64,000 nucleotides of DNA from Entoloma clypeatum (GCA_963565915.1 OY751490.1:2046001-2110000); one strand, 5' to 3'. Shown: positions 48,514 to 59,703, counted from the stretch's first letter. The notes: generated by a model not told the origin, from the sequence alone. Numbers and translations are program-made.

Positions 48514-49874
48514 ATGGGCCGTACGAGGTCCAAGAAGAATCTGGCAGTAAAGGCTCCGGATAGTACCAAGGTCCAGCAGAGCTCAGGCCAATGGCAACCA
48601 CCAATAACCCCTCTTCTCGAAAAGGCTCAGTCTCTCATCACACAGTGCGACTATGATCTAGCGCGGCGTTTCATTCAGCGGATTCTGGAGCAACAGCCAG
48701 CCAACTCAGAGGCAAAGGAAATGCTGGGAGTGGTACTGCTTGAGACAGGCGAGATAGCTGCAGCAAAAGAGGTGAGGGAGACAGTCAAATTTATCGGATT
48801 GTTGCCTCAGAGATCATCTTGTATTCAGACATTCTCATCATTACTTCCTCCTCATCCAGATGCTCCATCGCCGTCTCCACCTTCCGCCCATCTCTATCTT
48901 GCGCAATTGAGCGAAGACGATCCGCGACTTGCGTTACAACATTACCAAGCTGCCATCGAGATCCTTTCTGTGCAACTCAAGGGCAAGGAGCGTGCAACAG
49001 ACGACAGGGATAAGGGCGACGAGGTTGAGATCAAGGGCAATATTGTTCGGGCCCTCGTGGGTCAGGTTGAGATATGGATGGATCCCTCGTATGAGCTTTG
49101 GTAAGATGGGTTCCCTCCGTCAACTTCGACCGATCCTAATTCAATACAGTTTTGAGCCCGAGGCTGAAACCACTTGCGAAAATCTCATCGCTCTAGCTTT
49201 GAAAACCGACCCAGGAAATTCAGAGGCCTTGCAAGCACTGGCATCAGTACGCATGTCACAACAAAGGCCAGAAGACGCGAAGGAGTGCCTGCAAAAAGCA
49301 TGGTCTGCCTGGAATGACCTTGATCTAGGTGACGTCCATACCACTCATCTTGCTAACAATTGCTCATTGATAATAGATGATTCCAACGTACCTCCTATCG
49401 CCACCCGCTTGGCCCTGGTGAAGCTGTTTCTAGAGCTTCATCTGTTTAATCCAGCACTTTTGGTCTTGCAAGGTGTCATGTCTTCCGATGATCAGGAAGT
49501 TGAGGCATGGTATCTTGAAGGCTGGTGCTTCTTCATGATGTCCGAACAGGCTCGAGAAAATGGAGGAAAGCTGGATGATTTGACGTGCGAAGAACTTGCG
49601 AAAGACTCGAGAGACTGTCTGGAGACATGTAAAATCGTAAGGATCCCCACGTTTACTCCATCCCGAATGCATTATATTCAACACTTTCCAGCTACATATG
49701 AACGAGGGACATCCTGATGTGCCCCTTCTAGAACACGTACAAGAGTTGATCACACAATTAGACCAGATAGGGATCTTACCTTCACCCGTGGACGAAGGGG
49801 ATGGCGATGTTGGGGGTGAATGGGAAGACACAGATGGCAGCGAAGGCAGTGATAAGGACGTTGAAATGGAATAG
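48514..49874 (+). CDS. acl4: ACL4-like ribosomal protein Rpl4 chaperone (TPR protein)
   Basis: Predicted dedicated chaperone that binds nascent Rpl4 and brings it to the pre-60S ribosome. It starts MGRTRSKKNLAVKAPDS at 48514 with a basic, NLS-like N-terminus. TPR helices follow: PLLEKAQSLITQCDYDLARR, PANSEAKEMLGVVLLETGEI, HLYLAQLSEDDPRLALQHYQ, CENLIALALKTDPGNSEALQ and VEAWYLEGWCFFMMSEQA. The tail is strongly acidic (DEGDGDVGGEWEDTDGSEGS, ending DKDVEME), as in Acl4 where it contributes to Rpl4 handling. Four short introns, one joining YEL to CFEPEAE at about 49102-49148. Stop at 49872-49874. It fits Acl4 better than other TPR proteins because of the acidic tail. Confidence 0.8.
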
Positions 49875-50036
49875 ATTGGGTCTTTTGAATAAAAGGAAAA
49901 AGTACCATAATACATACACTGTAATATGTATGTCCGCTGATCATCCAATGTTGTACAGTCATTGTCAACATTCAACCATAGGGGTCTGGTCCCTGGAATC
50001 TTTTCAACTTCACTGTTATTCCTCTGGCAAAGCACC

Positions 50037-51773
50037 ATGGCCAAGTTGCGCCGCGATACTCACGAAACCATCCATTTTCAACCACAACCCAAACCTCTCC
50101 GGATCGTCGCCTCAGGAACATTATTCCTGACCTATACGCTCTCAATCCCAAACCATCCAGCACCTTCAACTGTAGTGCGCGCACACTCAGTTGAGAAGAC
50201 AAGAGGAGGTGCAGCCAACACGGTATGGACTCGTACATCATCCAAGGATAAACATTTCATTGCTGGTCATCAAGATCCTCGCTCTCTTGGCACAATTTCC
50301 TGCCGTCGAAGCCGTTCTCGTTGCCCCTCTCGGCGGTAACGATGAAGGGAAGCTAATATTGCAGGACCTGGAAAACGAGAGTGTCATTACGCGTTATTGT
50401 AAGATCTGGAAGACCGCAGGGGTACCGAGTGCATGGATAATGCATTCCGGTGGGCTCATCTCGTTCAATAGGATCTGTGAAAGTTGTTGACCTTTTTGCA
50501 GCTGAGGACGACACCCGTACAGTTGTAAACCACAATCCGCTACCGGACATCACACATGAGGACTTTGTATCTCTGCTCGGCCCACTTCTAGCTCCAGAAA
50601 ACTACCCCCCGCCACCTCCACCCAATACTCCCGCCACACTGAGCCCCGCCCCGCCCTCGCCATTTCCCAATGCCCCGAGAACATCCCAATCAGGCAGCCG
50701 CCCGCCACTTCTTTTCAACCCCAACAGCCCTGCACCGTTTGATTGGCTCCACTTCGAGGGAAGATCAGTGAAAACGACGTTGAGTAACATGACTGGCCTG
50801 GACGGATTGGCGCGGGAGAGGAAGTGGAGGAGTCATTGCGTCTTCAGTGTCGATGTTGGTAGGAAGGGGAGGCAGGGCGTTGAAGCGGTAGGTACCAATC
50901 ATTTCTGCAGTCTGGATAGAGCTATGATCAACTGATGAATAGCTTATACCACATGCGGATGTGCTGTTCCTTAACAAGCATTATGCTGAGACAATCTCCG
51001 CACACTATGGCACTACCCCTCGGGCATTTCTGCTTTCATTGACCTCGATGGCTCCTCCGCATGCATTGCTGGTCGCTCATTGGGGAAAGGAGGGCGCAGC
51101 CGCGTTGTCATTGCCGACGAAGGAGTATTTCCAGAGCTCGGGGTGGGTTGAAGAAAAGCCTCAATCCTCGACAAATGCTATTTCTGGAAACAAACGCGGC
51201 GACATCAGTGAAATACGATCAGTACGAAGTGGCAGCGATTTCTGGGCCGACGGACGAAGCCGAACACCTTCCTCAAGCGCATTTTTTTCTACCAGTTGCA
51301 TGTCGGACGCAGTCAATGACGGAAGGATGGATTCCCCAACTTCAAAAAGACGCGCAAACGACATTCGACGGTCTGGTGGGAAAAAGGGACAATATCGGAC
51401 GGAGGAGGATGACGGTTATGACTCACAGGGCACAGAAGTACCAGATAAGGAAGACGATGGGGTTGTCGATGAAGTGGGGGCGCAGGATGCTTTCGTTGCC
51501 GGGATGATTTATGCCCTCAGTCGACGCCTTGTACCAGGATCACCGTATACTCCTTCTTGGGCAGGGAAAGATTCTGATCGCCCTTCCCCTGAGTCTGAGC
51601 ACGGAAGATGGCGCCTGGATGAATGCCTCCGGTGAGCCATCTTTGTGGTGACTAATATTTCTAAAAAATCTGCTGTTAGGTTTGCCACTGAGCTTTCAGG
51701 AAGGAAGGCGCGGAGAAGGAACTGGGATGGACTAGCAGATGAGATGACCCGGGCGGGATGGTTTGCGAACTGA
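50037..51773 (+). CDS. pfkB-family carbohydrate kinase (ketohexokinase-like)
   Basis: Predicted ATP-dependent sugar or nucleoside kinase with the ribokinase fold. It starts MAKLRRDTHETIHFQPQPKP at 50037. Family motifs: TRGGAANTVLAILAQFPAVE (N-terminal GG motif), LFAAEDDTRTVVNHNPLPD, PFDWLHFEGRSVKTTLSNM, ADVLFLNKHYAETISAHYG, PHALLVAHWGKEGAAALSLP, and EVGAQDAFVAGMIYALSRR (pfkB signature with the catalytic Asp). The signature reads GAQD rather than the usual GAGD. A Pro-rich insert (ENYPPPPPPNTPATLSPAPP) and a long Ser/charged insert (51170-51470) make it longer than typical members. It ends MTRAGWFAN, stop 51771-51773. Substrate not determined. Confidence 0.82.
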
Positions 51774-51849
51774 ATTTACGACTACTTACGAGCTAGTAAT
51801 CATGATAACAACTTGATGTAACATGTGACGTTCACATAAAACACCCTTC

Positions 51850-53269
51850 ATGTTCTTCAAGTTTGGGCCATGTGTTGTGAATCGTAGTCTCCAACATTCA
51901 TTCTGGCCTCAAACCTTCATTTACCGCAGTTTGGCCACTTCTGCGGCACCCCATAATACTGATAATCCGCCCAAAGCTAAGCCCAAAGCCACAACTCCAC
52001 TCAGACGCTCGGCATCCGCTTCGCTGCCGATACGTTCCAACCCGACCCCTACCCGTGGTGACATACAAACAGTCTTTACCCTCGCTACTGCCGAACGTTA
52101 CCTTCTCTCGCGACTCCGAGGACACCTTGACCTTCCTCCCCGTTCGCAGACTCTTCACGAATCATGGTGGGTTCCTAAATGGGGCCCAAGAGGAAAGGAG
52201 GGAGAAGTGTTTGTGTTTTCGAACGGCAGTTTTGTCTGTTGGGGTTTGGGAGAACAGGACGCCCGGAGATTTGCTGCAGAAATCATTGACCGAGCGCCAG
52301 GCATTGAAGTTTCCCCACTTAAAGAAGCGGAGACAGAGGAGCTTGAGTTTGTCGTTGATCCTATCGAGTTGGGTGGTGCGTATTTCTCACGAAAATGGTA
52401 TCTGACGGGTGCCCTATGACATGCAGGAAAACGAGGTTACAAGGGGACCTGATAATACTTGGCCAAATGTCGCCCTTAAGTTCTGCAAACTTATTGCCGC
52501 AAAGCCTTCCTCCTATGGTCTTCCCTGAGGAGACACTGTTGGCTCGATACGCATACTCCCAAGCCCTTTCGCGTTCCACAGCGCTCTCTGCTCTCGAAGT
52601 CTCGCTGGATGAATACTTGACTTCTATGGCGCTTCTGCCCCATTCTCTCCAGAAAACGGGGAAACCTGGCATGGGACGAAAGGCGCTCATCAAGAAATTG
52701 GGAGAACTCATGAAGTTCAGGCAGGGGTTGAACCTCAACCGCGAAAACTTCAGTGACGTTCCGGACTTTTATTGGGCTGAACCGGAACTGGAATGTGCGT
52801 TGTCTCCCTCCCAATAGTTGTTTACTCACACTTGCGACTGAATAGGCCATTTCAATTCGATTACCGCAGCCCTCGACGTAAAAGAGCGCACTACTTCAGT
52901 AAACGATAAGATCACATACGCAGCAGAGGCAAGACACTTTTCATCCGACGTGTTTCTTCCTGTTGATATTGGTTTTCTGAAGGCTCAATCTGTGTTGCGA
53001 CAACTTCTAACAGAGGTACTGGCCTATGGCTACATTTTGAATCGATCTAACCTTACTCTAAGTCATCTACACACTCCATGGAACTGGTCATAATCGCGCT
53101 TATTGCAGTGGAAGTTGTCATTGTACGTAGCGATATCTTACAGCCTTCCTAGCGCTAATGAAGCAACTAGGCACTCATCCGTGATGGACCTGAACTTTGG
53201 GCCATGCTCTTTGGCCATGAAGCGACGAGCATCAACAAGGTCACAGAAGAGGACGCAATAAAAGCTTGA
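51850..53269 (+). CDS. RMND1/RMD1-like DUF155 mitochondrial protein
   Basis: It starts MFFKFGPCVVNRSLQHSFWP at 51850, a likely mitochondrial presequence. A Pro/Ala/Ser-rich linker leads to the DUF155 (RMD1/YagE) core: IQTVFTLATAERYLLSRLRG, EVFVFSNGSFVCWGL, DLIILGQMSPLSSANLLPQS, ALSRSTALSALEVSLDEYLT, LGELMKFRQGLNLNRENFSD and VPDFYWAEPELECHFNSI. The C-terminal membrane anchor is ELVIIALIAVEVVIALIRDG, followed by PELWAMLFGHE. It ends TEEDAIKA, stop 53267-53269. Intron 52929-52982 begins with GC. Human RMND1 supports mitochondrial translation at the inner membrane, and a similar place is likely here. Confidence 0.87.
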
Positions 53270-53969
53270 GGGAAAGTTAACGCTTCCTATCCACTACAAG
53301 TACATATACCTCACATGAATGGTAATGATTGGCTGGACCTCGCTCTGGGATCAAAAAGTGCATTGGCCGGGAGTCAACATCAGGAACAACCCAAACCAAG
53401 AATTTTGCAGAATTTTGTTCAATTTTTGCTATTTTCTGTCAAAACATACTAATATTTGTAAACCGGTAGATTTCATTAATACTTTTCATGGGCCTTAATT
53501 TTGGAAAATTTAACAAAGAATTAGTAAATTTAGACAAGCATTCGATGTGGTGTTGATTTCTTCACTTTGGATATTGCTCTTGATCACTGCAGTTTCAATG
53601 ACATTGGCAAAAAACATTGATTTGATAAGATACGATAAATACAGTACATCACTACATACAAATGTAATTAATCAAGTAACAGCCAGACCCCCATTGAGTT
53701 GCATCAGGTCATTGTTGAGGCAACATGTGAGTCTGACGACTACATCCACAGGCCCGAACATAAAACGCGCAAGGAGAGGTGATACGATGCCATCAAGACA
53801 AAGGAGCGATGCTGACTATTGACCCACATGGGATCTCAAGAGAACAAGCTACAGAATACAAAGAAAAGTAGGCTACTTATATATGTAAATACCATGAGGC
53901 ATAAATGAGGTGCACAGTAATGCACAGTAAATAAGACTGTTCTAAAATAACATGTGTCTAACATGAGGT

Positions 53970-54068
53970 AGGATAAGATAAGGGTTTCAGATAAGATAGG
54001 ATAAGATCAATAGATAGGATAAGATGAGATAAGATAAAGATGAGATTAGATAATAGGATGAGATAAGA
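53970..54068. repeat. GATAAGAT-type low-complexity tract
   Basis: Irregular array of GGATAAGATA, GATGAGATAAGATAAAGATG and similar units over about 100 bp. GATA-type sites are dense here, but no gene start is nearby. Confidence 0.6.
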
Positions 54069-55149
54069 GCGATCATAACATTATCTATCCCCTTTCTAGG
54101 TTTTGACTTCCAGGCAAAACCAGTGTCCATTCGAGAATAATAAAGAGAAAAAAATTTTGACATTCCTTTCAGGTTCCACCTTCCAGTACTAGTCTCTGCT
54201 GCGCTCCATCTATACTTCCAGGTTCCACCTTTCAGTCTCTTGTATAGGCCTTTGGATGTCCGCGGCTCTTGTTATCACCGCGTGACACCTCAGGCTCACT
54301 ACATAATTACTCTGTTCTATATCTATACTATCCCCTTTCTAGAGTTTGATGTCCTCAGCAAACCATCTTTAGATGTGAAGTGTTGGTGTCTAGCAGACAA
54401 CATTGTGAGCGTCCCAATAAAAAAATTTCCCAGAAAATCATCCATATGTTATGTGGTTTATCCCCTTTCTAGGGTTTCCCTTCTATTTTCATCACAGGTG
54501 TCCAAGATTAAATGATCCGGTCCTGAGCCAAACGTTCCAAGTACCAAGCAACTTTTAATCATCCAGAGTGCTAACTGGTTCTGAGCTGCTACACAGTGAT
54601 TCCAAAATACGCACATCCCAGTGCCCAATGCCTTTTTCCCTTGGAGGCATAACCAGCAACACACATGACAGCGCCCCAAAATTGCGCGTCCTAGCGCTAA
54701 CCAAAACAATAATCAAATCGGAAAAATAAGAGGTCCTTCCTGCTGCGAAATCCCATGCGGGCAACAGTGTGGTCGGAGATGAGGGGTCGGTAAGAGGAAT
54801 AAGGGTGTAGGTTTCATTAAAATGAGTGTGCATGTTTAACGTCCCGTCAGACCATTGCCAAGAACAATCTGTCTACCCAGGCAGTTGTAGTAACCTGAGT
54901 TGAGGAAGATCTAGGAACAAATGACGTAGTTCAGGGCAAAAGCCTCCCTGACACTACAATAACGTAACAATTGACTAAAAGAATGATAACATAAAAGAAG
55001 GTATAGTAACCGGGGTCCGAACGGTTGTCCCGGGGGAATCTCAGCCCTAGGGCATGCAAGATCATCCCAACTGGCAGCAACAAGTGTCGGGCCTGGCTGG
55101 GGACTACGAAACATGTAACTACAGAGTCCAGCCCCTTATCCCTGGTAGT

Positions 55150-55325
55150 GTTTAAAGGTCCGGTTCGGTCTGGTTTTTGACCCTCAAAATATTGAGACCG
55201 AGACCGAGACCGATTTTTCAGTTCACATGATTCCAAAAAAACTGAACTGGACCGATGCAAGACTGGTGCATCGGTCCCTCTCACCTCAAGAAAGTGAGAC
55301 CGAACTGGTTTAGACCAGTTTAAAC
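55150..55325. repeat. Possible MITE-like patch with GGTTCGGTCT inverted ends
   Basis: The left side reads TTTAAAGGTCCGGTTCGGTC and the right side AGACCGAACTGGTTTAGACC, so GGTTCGGTCT-like sequence recurs in inverted orientation at both ends. GACCGA triplets repeat inside (GAGACCGAGACCGAGACCGA). No target duplication was identified. Confidence 0.3.
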
Positions 55326-55337
55326 CAATATATTACA

Positions 55338-58300
55338 TGTTAAATGTTACATTCCGATCAATTCCGACAATTTCTGACCAATCCCGACACCTCCGACACC
55401 TCCGACATTTTGACTAATACTTATTATGCATACTTACTGTTATGACTCTCGTTACTATGTACATTACTTACATCCGACCATGTTAAGCATCTCCGACAGC
55501 CACTCATTATCCGACTCCGACGAAGCCACACATCCTCCGACATAGTATTTAAACTTATGTAGAATTGTGTATTAGCTTCAGTTTGAATATCAACTTAGAT
55601 TCGACATCACACCTCCCGTCCTCTTTCCGACTCTTAACTTGAGTCCGACCTCCGATCCTCCGATCCTCCGATCCTCTGATCTTCCGAAATAAGGACACCA
55701 ACATATTAGCGAGGGTGCAACACACAAGTTGAAGCCAAGTCCTTGCCCCTATGTTGCACATGCTCTGACGTTCCGACATAGCTCCGACATTTTGTCGATC
55801 AGTTCTTAACAGTATATTCAAACTGCCACTCGCTTATCCGTATTTCAAATTCCAGTTATGGCAGCCCACACCACTCAGAACTCCCGCGCAGCAGCAGCAG
55901 CAGCGGAAGCTTCAAACCTGCAGAACACCAGGGCGACATTTCTACATACGTTCCAAGATATTCCCGCAGAAGAATCTGCACCCAAACCTGACCCCATATC
56001 TCCGACACCTTGTCTCTGAACACCTCAGACACAAGAACCTCCGATTCCTGAAGAATTCCATTGTCGACCTCTCCTTTTGACGATAACAATCCTTTCTGTC
56101 GCGAGCAAACTCCAAACCTCGCCAAAGCAATTATGCTTATGACGCAGGAGCTCCAACGTAGAGAGACTCCGAAGACTCCGAAAAAGAAATCAAAGGAACC
56201 CGACACTTTTGACGGTTCCGACTCTCGGAAACTTACTAGTTTCCTCGCTCAATGCACACTATATTTCCGAAACAACCCCACCTTTGACGACGATGATAAC
56301 AAAGTCAGTTTTGCTCTGTCATACCTCTGAGGAACCACACTCAAATGGTTTGAGCCCACCCTCTTGGGAGAGTCCGACGATGACTCTGTCTGGTTGGACG
56401 ACTGGTCCGCCTTTGTGCACATCCTCTGATCCAAATTCGGACCTATCGATCTGACCGGAGAAGCAGAGGATAGTCTGGATCACCTTCAGATGCGCAACAA
56501 TCAGAAGATCCTACGTTACAATGTGGACTTCAAATGTCTTTCCACTCGCACGCAGTGGGATGATGGCGCGCTCTGATATGGGTACTATACCAGTTTAGCG
56601 GAATGTATCAAAGATGTTTTAGGAACCTACCCCAAACCTAAGACTCTGGCTGAGTTGAAGATAATGGCCCATAACATTGATGCCCGCTACTGGGAACGTC
56701 AACGCGAGAAATCGCGCTCCTCCAACAAATCTACTCCGAAATCCAACAAATCCAACAAATCCAACAAGAAACAGACCCCCACTTCATCATCCTCCAATAA
56801 CAACTCGTCGTCTAAACCCAACTTGCAACAACAAAAAATTGTCAACCACCTCTCCGAAATCTGCCCTCTCTGACAAACTTGGCAAAGATGGGAAATTAAC
56901 TCCCCAAGAATGCCAACGATGATTTGACAATAATTTATGCATGTTTTGCGGCAACGTTGGTCATCGGGCTTCCGACTGCTTGAAGAAATTGTCTTCTAAC
57001 GCCAAAGCAAAGGCCCGCGCGGCCCAAGCTGAGGACAAATCAGAGAAGACGACCGAGTCAAAAAAATAGTAAGCAGTCCTCAGATTCCAGCACGTACTGG
57101 GGATTGTGTTGACTCCTTTCGTGCACCTTTGGAAACCCTCCGACTCAATGCGTCCACTCTCTCAAATCCGAACTCTCTATGTATTGATTTGATATCTCCG
57201 ACCTTTTCCGATTCTCTTCCGATAAAGACTCTTATTGATTCTGGTTCTACACATTGCTTCGCAGATACCAGATTTATTTCTTCTTTAAACTTATCTCCGA
57301 GTCCGATTCCTTTTCGATCTATGGTTTTGAAACTTTTTGATGGTTCTTCAAATACTTATATCACGCACTCTATTGATCTTTCTCTCCGATTCCCTTCCGG
57401 TGAACTTCTGACCATTGCGTTTTACGTGACAACCCTCGATTTGTCTTGTAATTTGGTTCTAGGACACAACTGGCTCACCCACTACAATCCGTTGATTGAC
57501 TGGGTATTGGGCAGTATCTTATTCCGTTCTATGTTACCCGACACTCTGAGTCCGACTCCGACGTCGACTGCTGAGGCAGCTCCGCCACCTCTGCAGTGTC
57601 TGCCCTCTCCAATGGGCACCTCCGATCCGCTCACTCCGAACACCTCTGACCCGCCACAGATTACCATGGTCAATGCAGCCGCATATCTCCATGCTTGTAA
57701 AGCTCCTGGGGCATACACTTTCTGCGTTCACCTCTCCGACATCTCCGCCAATTCCGCGTCCGTCTCCGACGACACTCCCGACCTCTCTGGCATACCCGAG
57801 GAATACCATGATTTTGCTGATGTATTCAGCAAGAAAAAAAGCTGACACCCTTGCACCCCACCGACCTTACGACCTCAAGATCAATTTGGAGGAAGGTACT
57901 TCCCCTCCGATTGGTCTGATGTACTCACTCTTGCAATCCGAACTTGGATCCCTCCGAGACTTCATCGATGAGCATCTCAATATCAGTTTTATTAAACCTT
58001 CAAGTTCACCTCACGGCACTCCAATCCTCTTTGTCCGAAAGAAAGATGGATCACTCCGACTATGCGTCGACTACCGAGGCCTGAACAAAATCATGAAGAA
58101 GGACCGATACCCACTTCCGCTCATCTCCAACCTCTTAGCCACTGCTGGAAAAGCACATGTTTATACCACCATAGACCTCCGACACGCATACCACCTAGTC
58201 TGCATCGCTGAAGGTGATGAATGGAAAACTGCTTTCCGCACTCACTATGGATCATTTGAATGGTTAGTCATGCCATTCGGATTGTCTAACGCACCTGCAG

Positions 58301-58976
58301 CCTTCCAACGTTTTATGAACAACATCTTCTCCGACCTTCTGGACAACTGCGTTACCGTTTACCTTGACGACATCCTGATCTACTCCGACAACCCCGAGGA
58401 ACACAAAAAACATGTCCGAGAAGTCCTCTGACGACTCCGACAACATGGTCTTTATGCCCACGCCGACAAGTGCGACTTCTCTGCTGAAACTGTAGAATAT
58501 CTTGGATTTATCCTTTCTCCCGACGGACTCAAAATGTCAGAAGTGAAAGTCAAGATTATTCAGGATTGGCCTGAACCGCGCAGAGTGAAGGACGTCCAGT
58601 CCTTTTTAGATTTTGCAAACTTTTACCGACATTTCATTCCATTCTATTCCAACATCACTATTCCACTCACTCATTTAACCAGGAAACATGCCACTTGGCT
58701 GTTCTCCGACGACGCTCGAACTGCTTTTAATGACCTGAAAAAGCATTTACCACCACTCCGATCCTGATACACTGGATCCCCGACTCTCCGATAATTGTTG
58801 AAACCGACGCATCCGACTATGCCCTAGCAGCTATTTTGTCGATCGTCACCTCCGACAATGAAGTCCACCCCGTCGCATTCCATTCCCGCACCTTTACGGC
58901 CCCCGAAGTAAACTATGACACCCACAATAAGGAACTTCTTGCCATCTACGAAGCATTTAAAATTTGGCGCCATTAC
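55338..58976 (+). mobile_element. Truncated Ty3/Gypsy LTR retrotransposon
   Basis: A Gypsy-type element reading gag, protease, reverse transcriptase and the start of RNase H. It is cut off at 58976, inside RNase H, by an unrelated LTR. No integrase is present. A 5' LTR is likely at about 55338-55812 (TGTTA ... TAACA ends), but its exact edges are uncertain because no second copy lies in the window. The whole element is rich in TCCGA, which strongly colours its codon use compared with host genes. Confidence 0.75.
55858..57068 (+). pseudogene. Gypsy gag, degraded
   Basis: A frame starts MAAHTTQNSRAAAAAAEASN at 55858 and soon meets a TGA. The gag core follows in another frame: LMTQELQRRETPKTPKKKSK, PDTFDGSDSRKLTSFLAQCT, TLKWFEPTLLGESDD, ELKIMAHNIDARYWERQREK, then a basic Asn/Ser-rich stretch and a zinc knuckle CMFCGNVGHRASDC. 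In-frame stops are TGA at positions near 56017, 56328, 56428, 56574, 56871 and 56922. At least one frameshift lies near 56060. It cannot give a full protein. Confidence 0.8.
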
Positions 58977-58987
58977 TGTTATGCTTA
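57129..58987 (+). pseudogene. Gypsy pol (protease, RT, start of RNase H), degraded and truncated
   Basis: A retroviral-type aspartic protease region is clear: IKTLIDSGSTHCFADTRFIS (DSG active site) and LVLGHNWLTHYNPLIDW. The RT shows [60 protein letters not shown] and [12 protein letters not shown] (YLDD), then a TGA near 58429, LGFILSPDGLKMS and FLDFANFYRHFIPFYSNITI. A frameshift near 58740 precedes ETDASDYALAAILS and the RNase H start HNKELLAIYEAFKIWRHY. Reading stops where an LTR begins at 58977. No integrase. Confidence 0.85.
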
Positions 58988-59378
58988 ACAAACGGTTCCA
59001 AGGTTCGGGCAGAGTATGCAGGAAAGTGGAAAGGCGAAGAGCAAAGTGATTGCTAAATCTAAGGAATCTACTATAGTACAAGAGGTTTATATAGGTACTG
59101 ACTATAGGCAGTAGCGGATGAGTCAGTACTGCGGAAGGCAGTGCACATGAGTAAGGCGACTGCGGAAGGCTATGTACAGTGAGTAAGCTGACTGCGGAAA
59201 GCAAGTCAGCGCGGGAGCGAAGTATACTAAAGGGGATGACGAAGTAATGTAATGAGTCAGACTGGAAATCAAAGGTTGCGAAAGTAGACATTAGACATAG
59301 TAAGCTCGTAAGAGGGCGCCGAGTCGGGCCGATAAGTAAAAGATATGACGTGGTCCTCATACCGTAGAGTCTGTAACA
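58977..59378 (+). mobile_element. LTR copy A of a TGTTATGCTTAAC family
   Basis: 402 bp beginning TGTTATGCTTAAC and ending GTCTGTAACA, closely matching the copy at 59947-60365. It holds several ACTGCGGAAGGCAGTG-type internal repeats and a TATATA near 59090. The left flank is ATTAC (inside Gypsy RNase H) and the right flank TGTTC, so there is no matching target duplication. It may be the 5' LTR of a longer element interrupted by the Copia element, or a product of recombination. Confidence 0.75.
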
Positions 59379-59423
59379 TGTTCCCCTCTCCAAGCCCTGT
59401 GTCCTCACAGAGTCACTGTCCCC

Positions 59424-59699
59424 TGTTGAAACTTTTCTATCACGTAGATTAGATTAGATTAGATTATATCATGTGACTTTAGACATCTTCGATTACATAC
59501 TTATTTGGTTGGTACAAACAGTAGTACGGTATATAAGACCAGGAAACTGTCAATATCAACAAGTTGTCTCTTGACTCTTAACCAGCTCCATCGCTCTTAC
59601 CAGCCTCAACCGCTCTCACCAGCCTCACCCTTTCCAATCCAAGTAAGTGACTAGAACGGTTAAGTAGAGTACTTCCACTGTAGCTGGTTGCTCAGTACA
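59424..59699 (+). repeat. Putative Copia 5' LTR
   Basis: Begins TGTTGAAACTTTTC and ends CTCAGTACA, just before a primer-binding-site match. It contains TAGATTAGATTAGATT repeats and a TATA box. The boundary is inferred from TG...CA ends and the adjacent site, as no second copy is in view. Confidence 0.55.
59530..59537 (+). promoter_or_regulatory. TATA box in the Copia LTR
   Basis: TATATAAG lies in the LTR upstream of the leader, as expected for the U3/R boundary of an LTR promoter. Confidence 0.6.
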
Positions 59700-59703
59700 T
59701 CTG

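Larger units (their letters stand above)
53270..55337. other. Gene-free, repeat-rich interval
   Basis: No supported gene. It is AT-rich, with a GATAAGAT-type low-complexity tract at about 53970-54068 and three copies of TATCCCCTTTCTAG (54085, 54329, 54459). CTTCCAGGTTCCACC-type repeats lie near 54170-54240, and a GGTTCGGTCT/AGACCGAACC-ended patch at about 55150-55325. It looks like accumulated transposon debris next to the retroelements. Confidence 0.5.

Noticed and set aside
50602..50790. Minus-strand ORF with Gly runs in the pfkB gene
   Set aside because: Antisense of the poly-Pro insert.
54555..54833. Minus-strand 92-codon frame in the repeat-rich interval
   Set aside because: Overlaps another open frame and repeat copies, with no domain or splice support.
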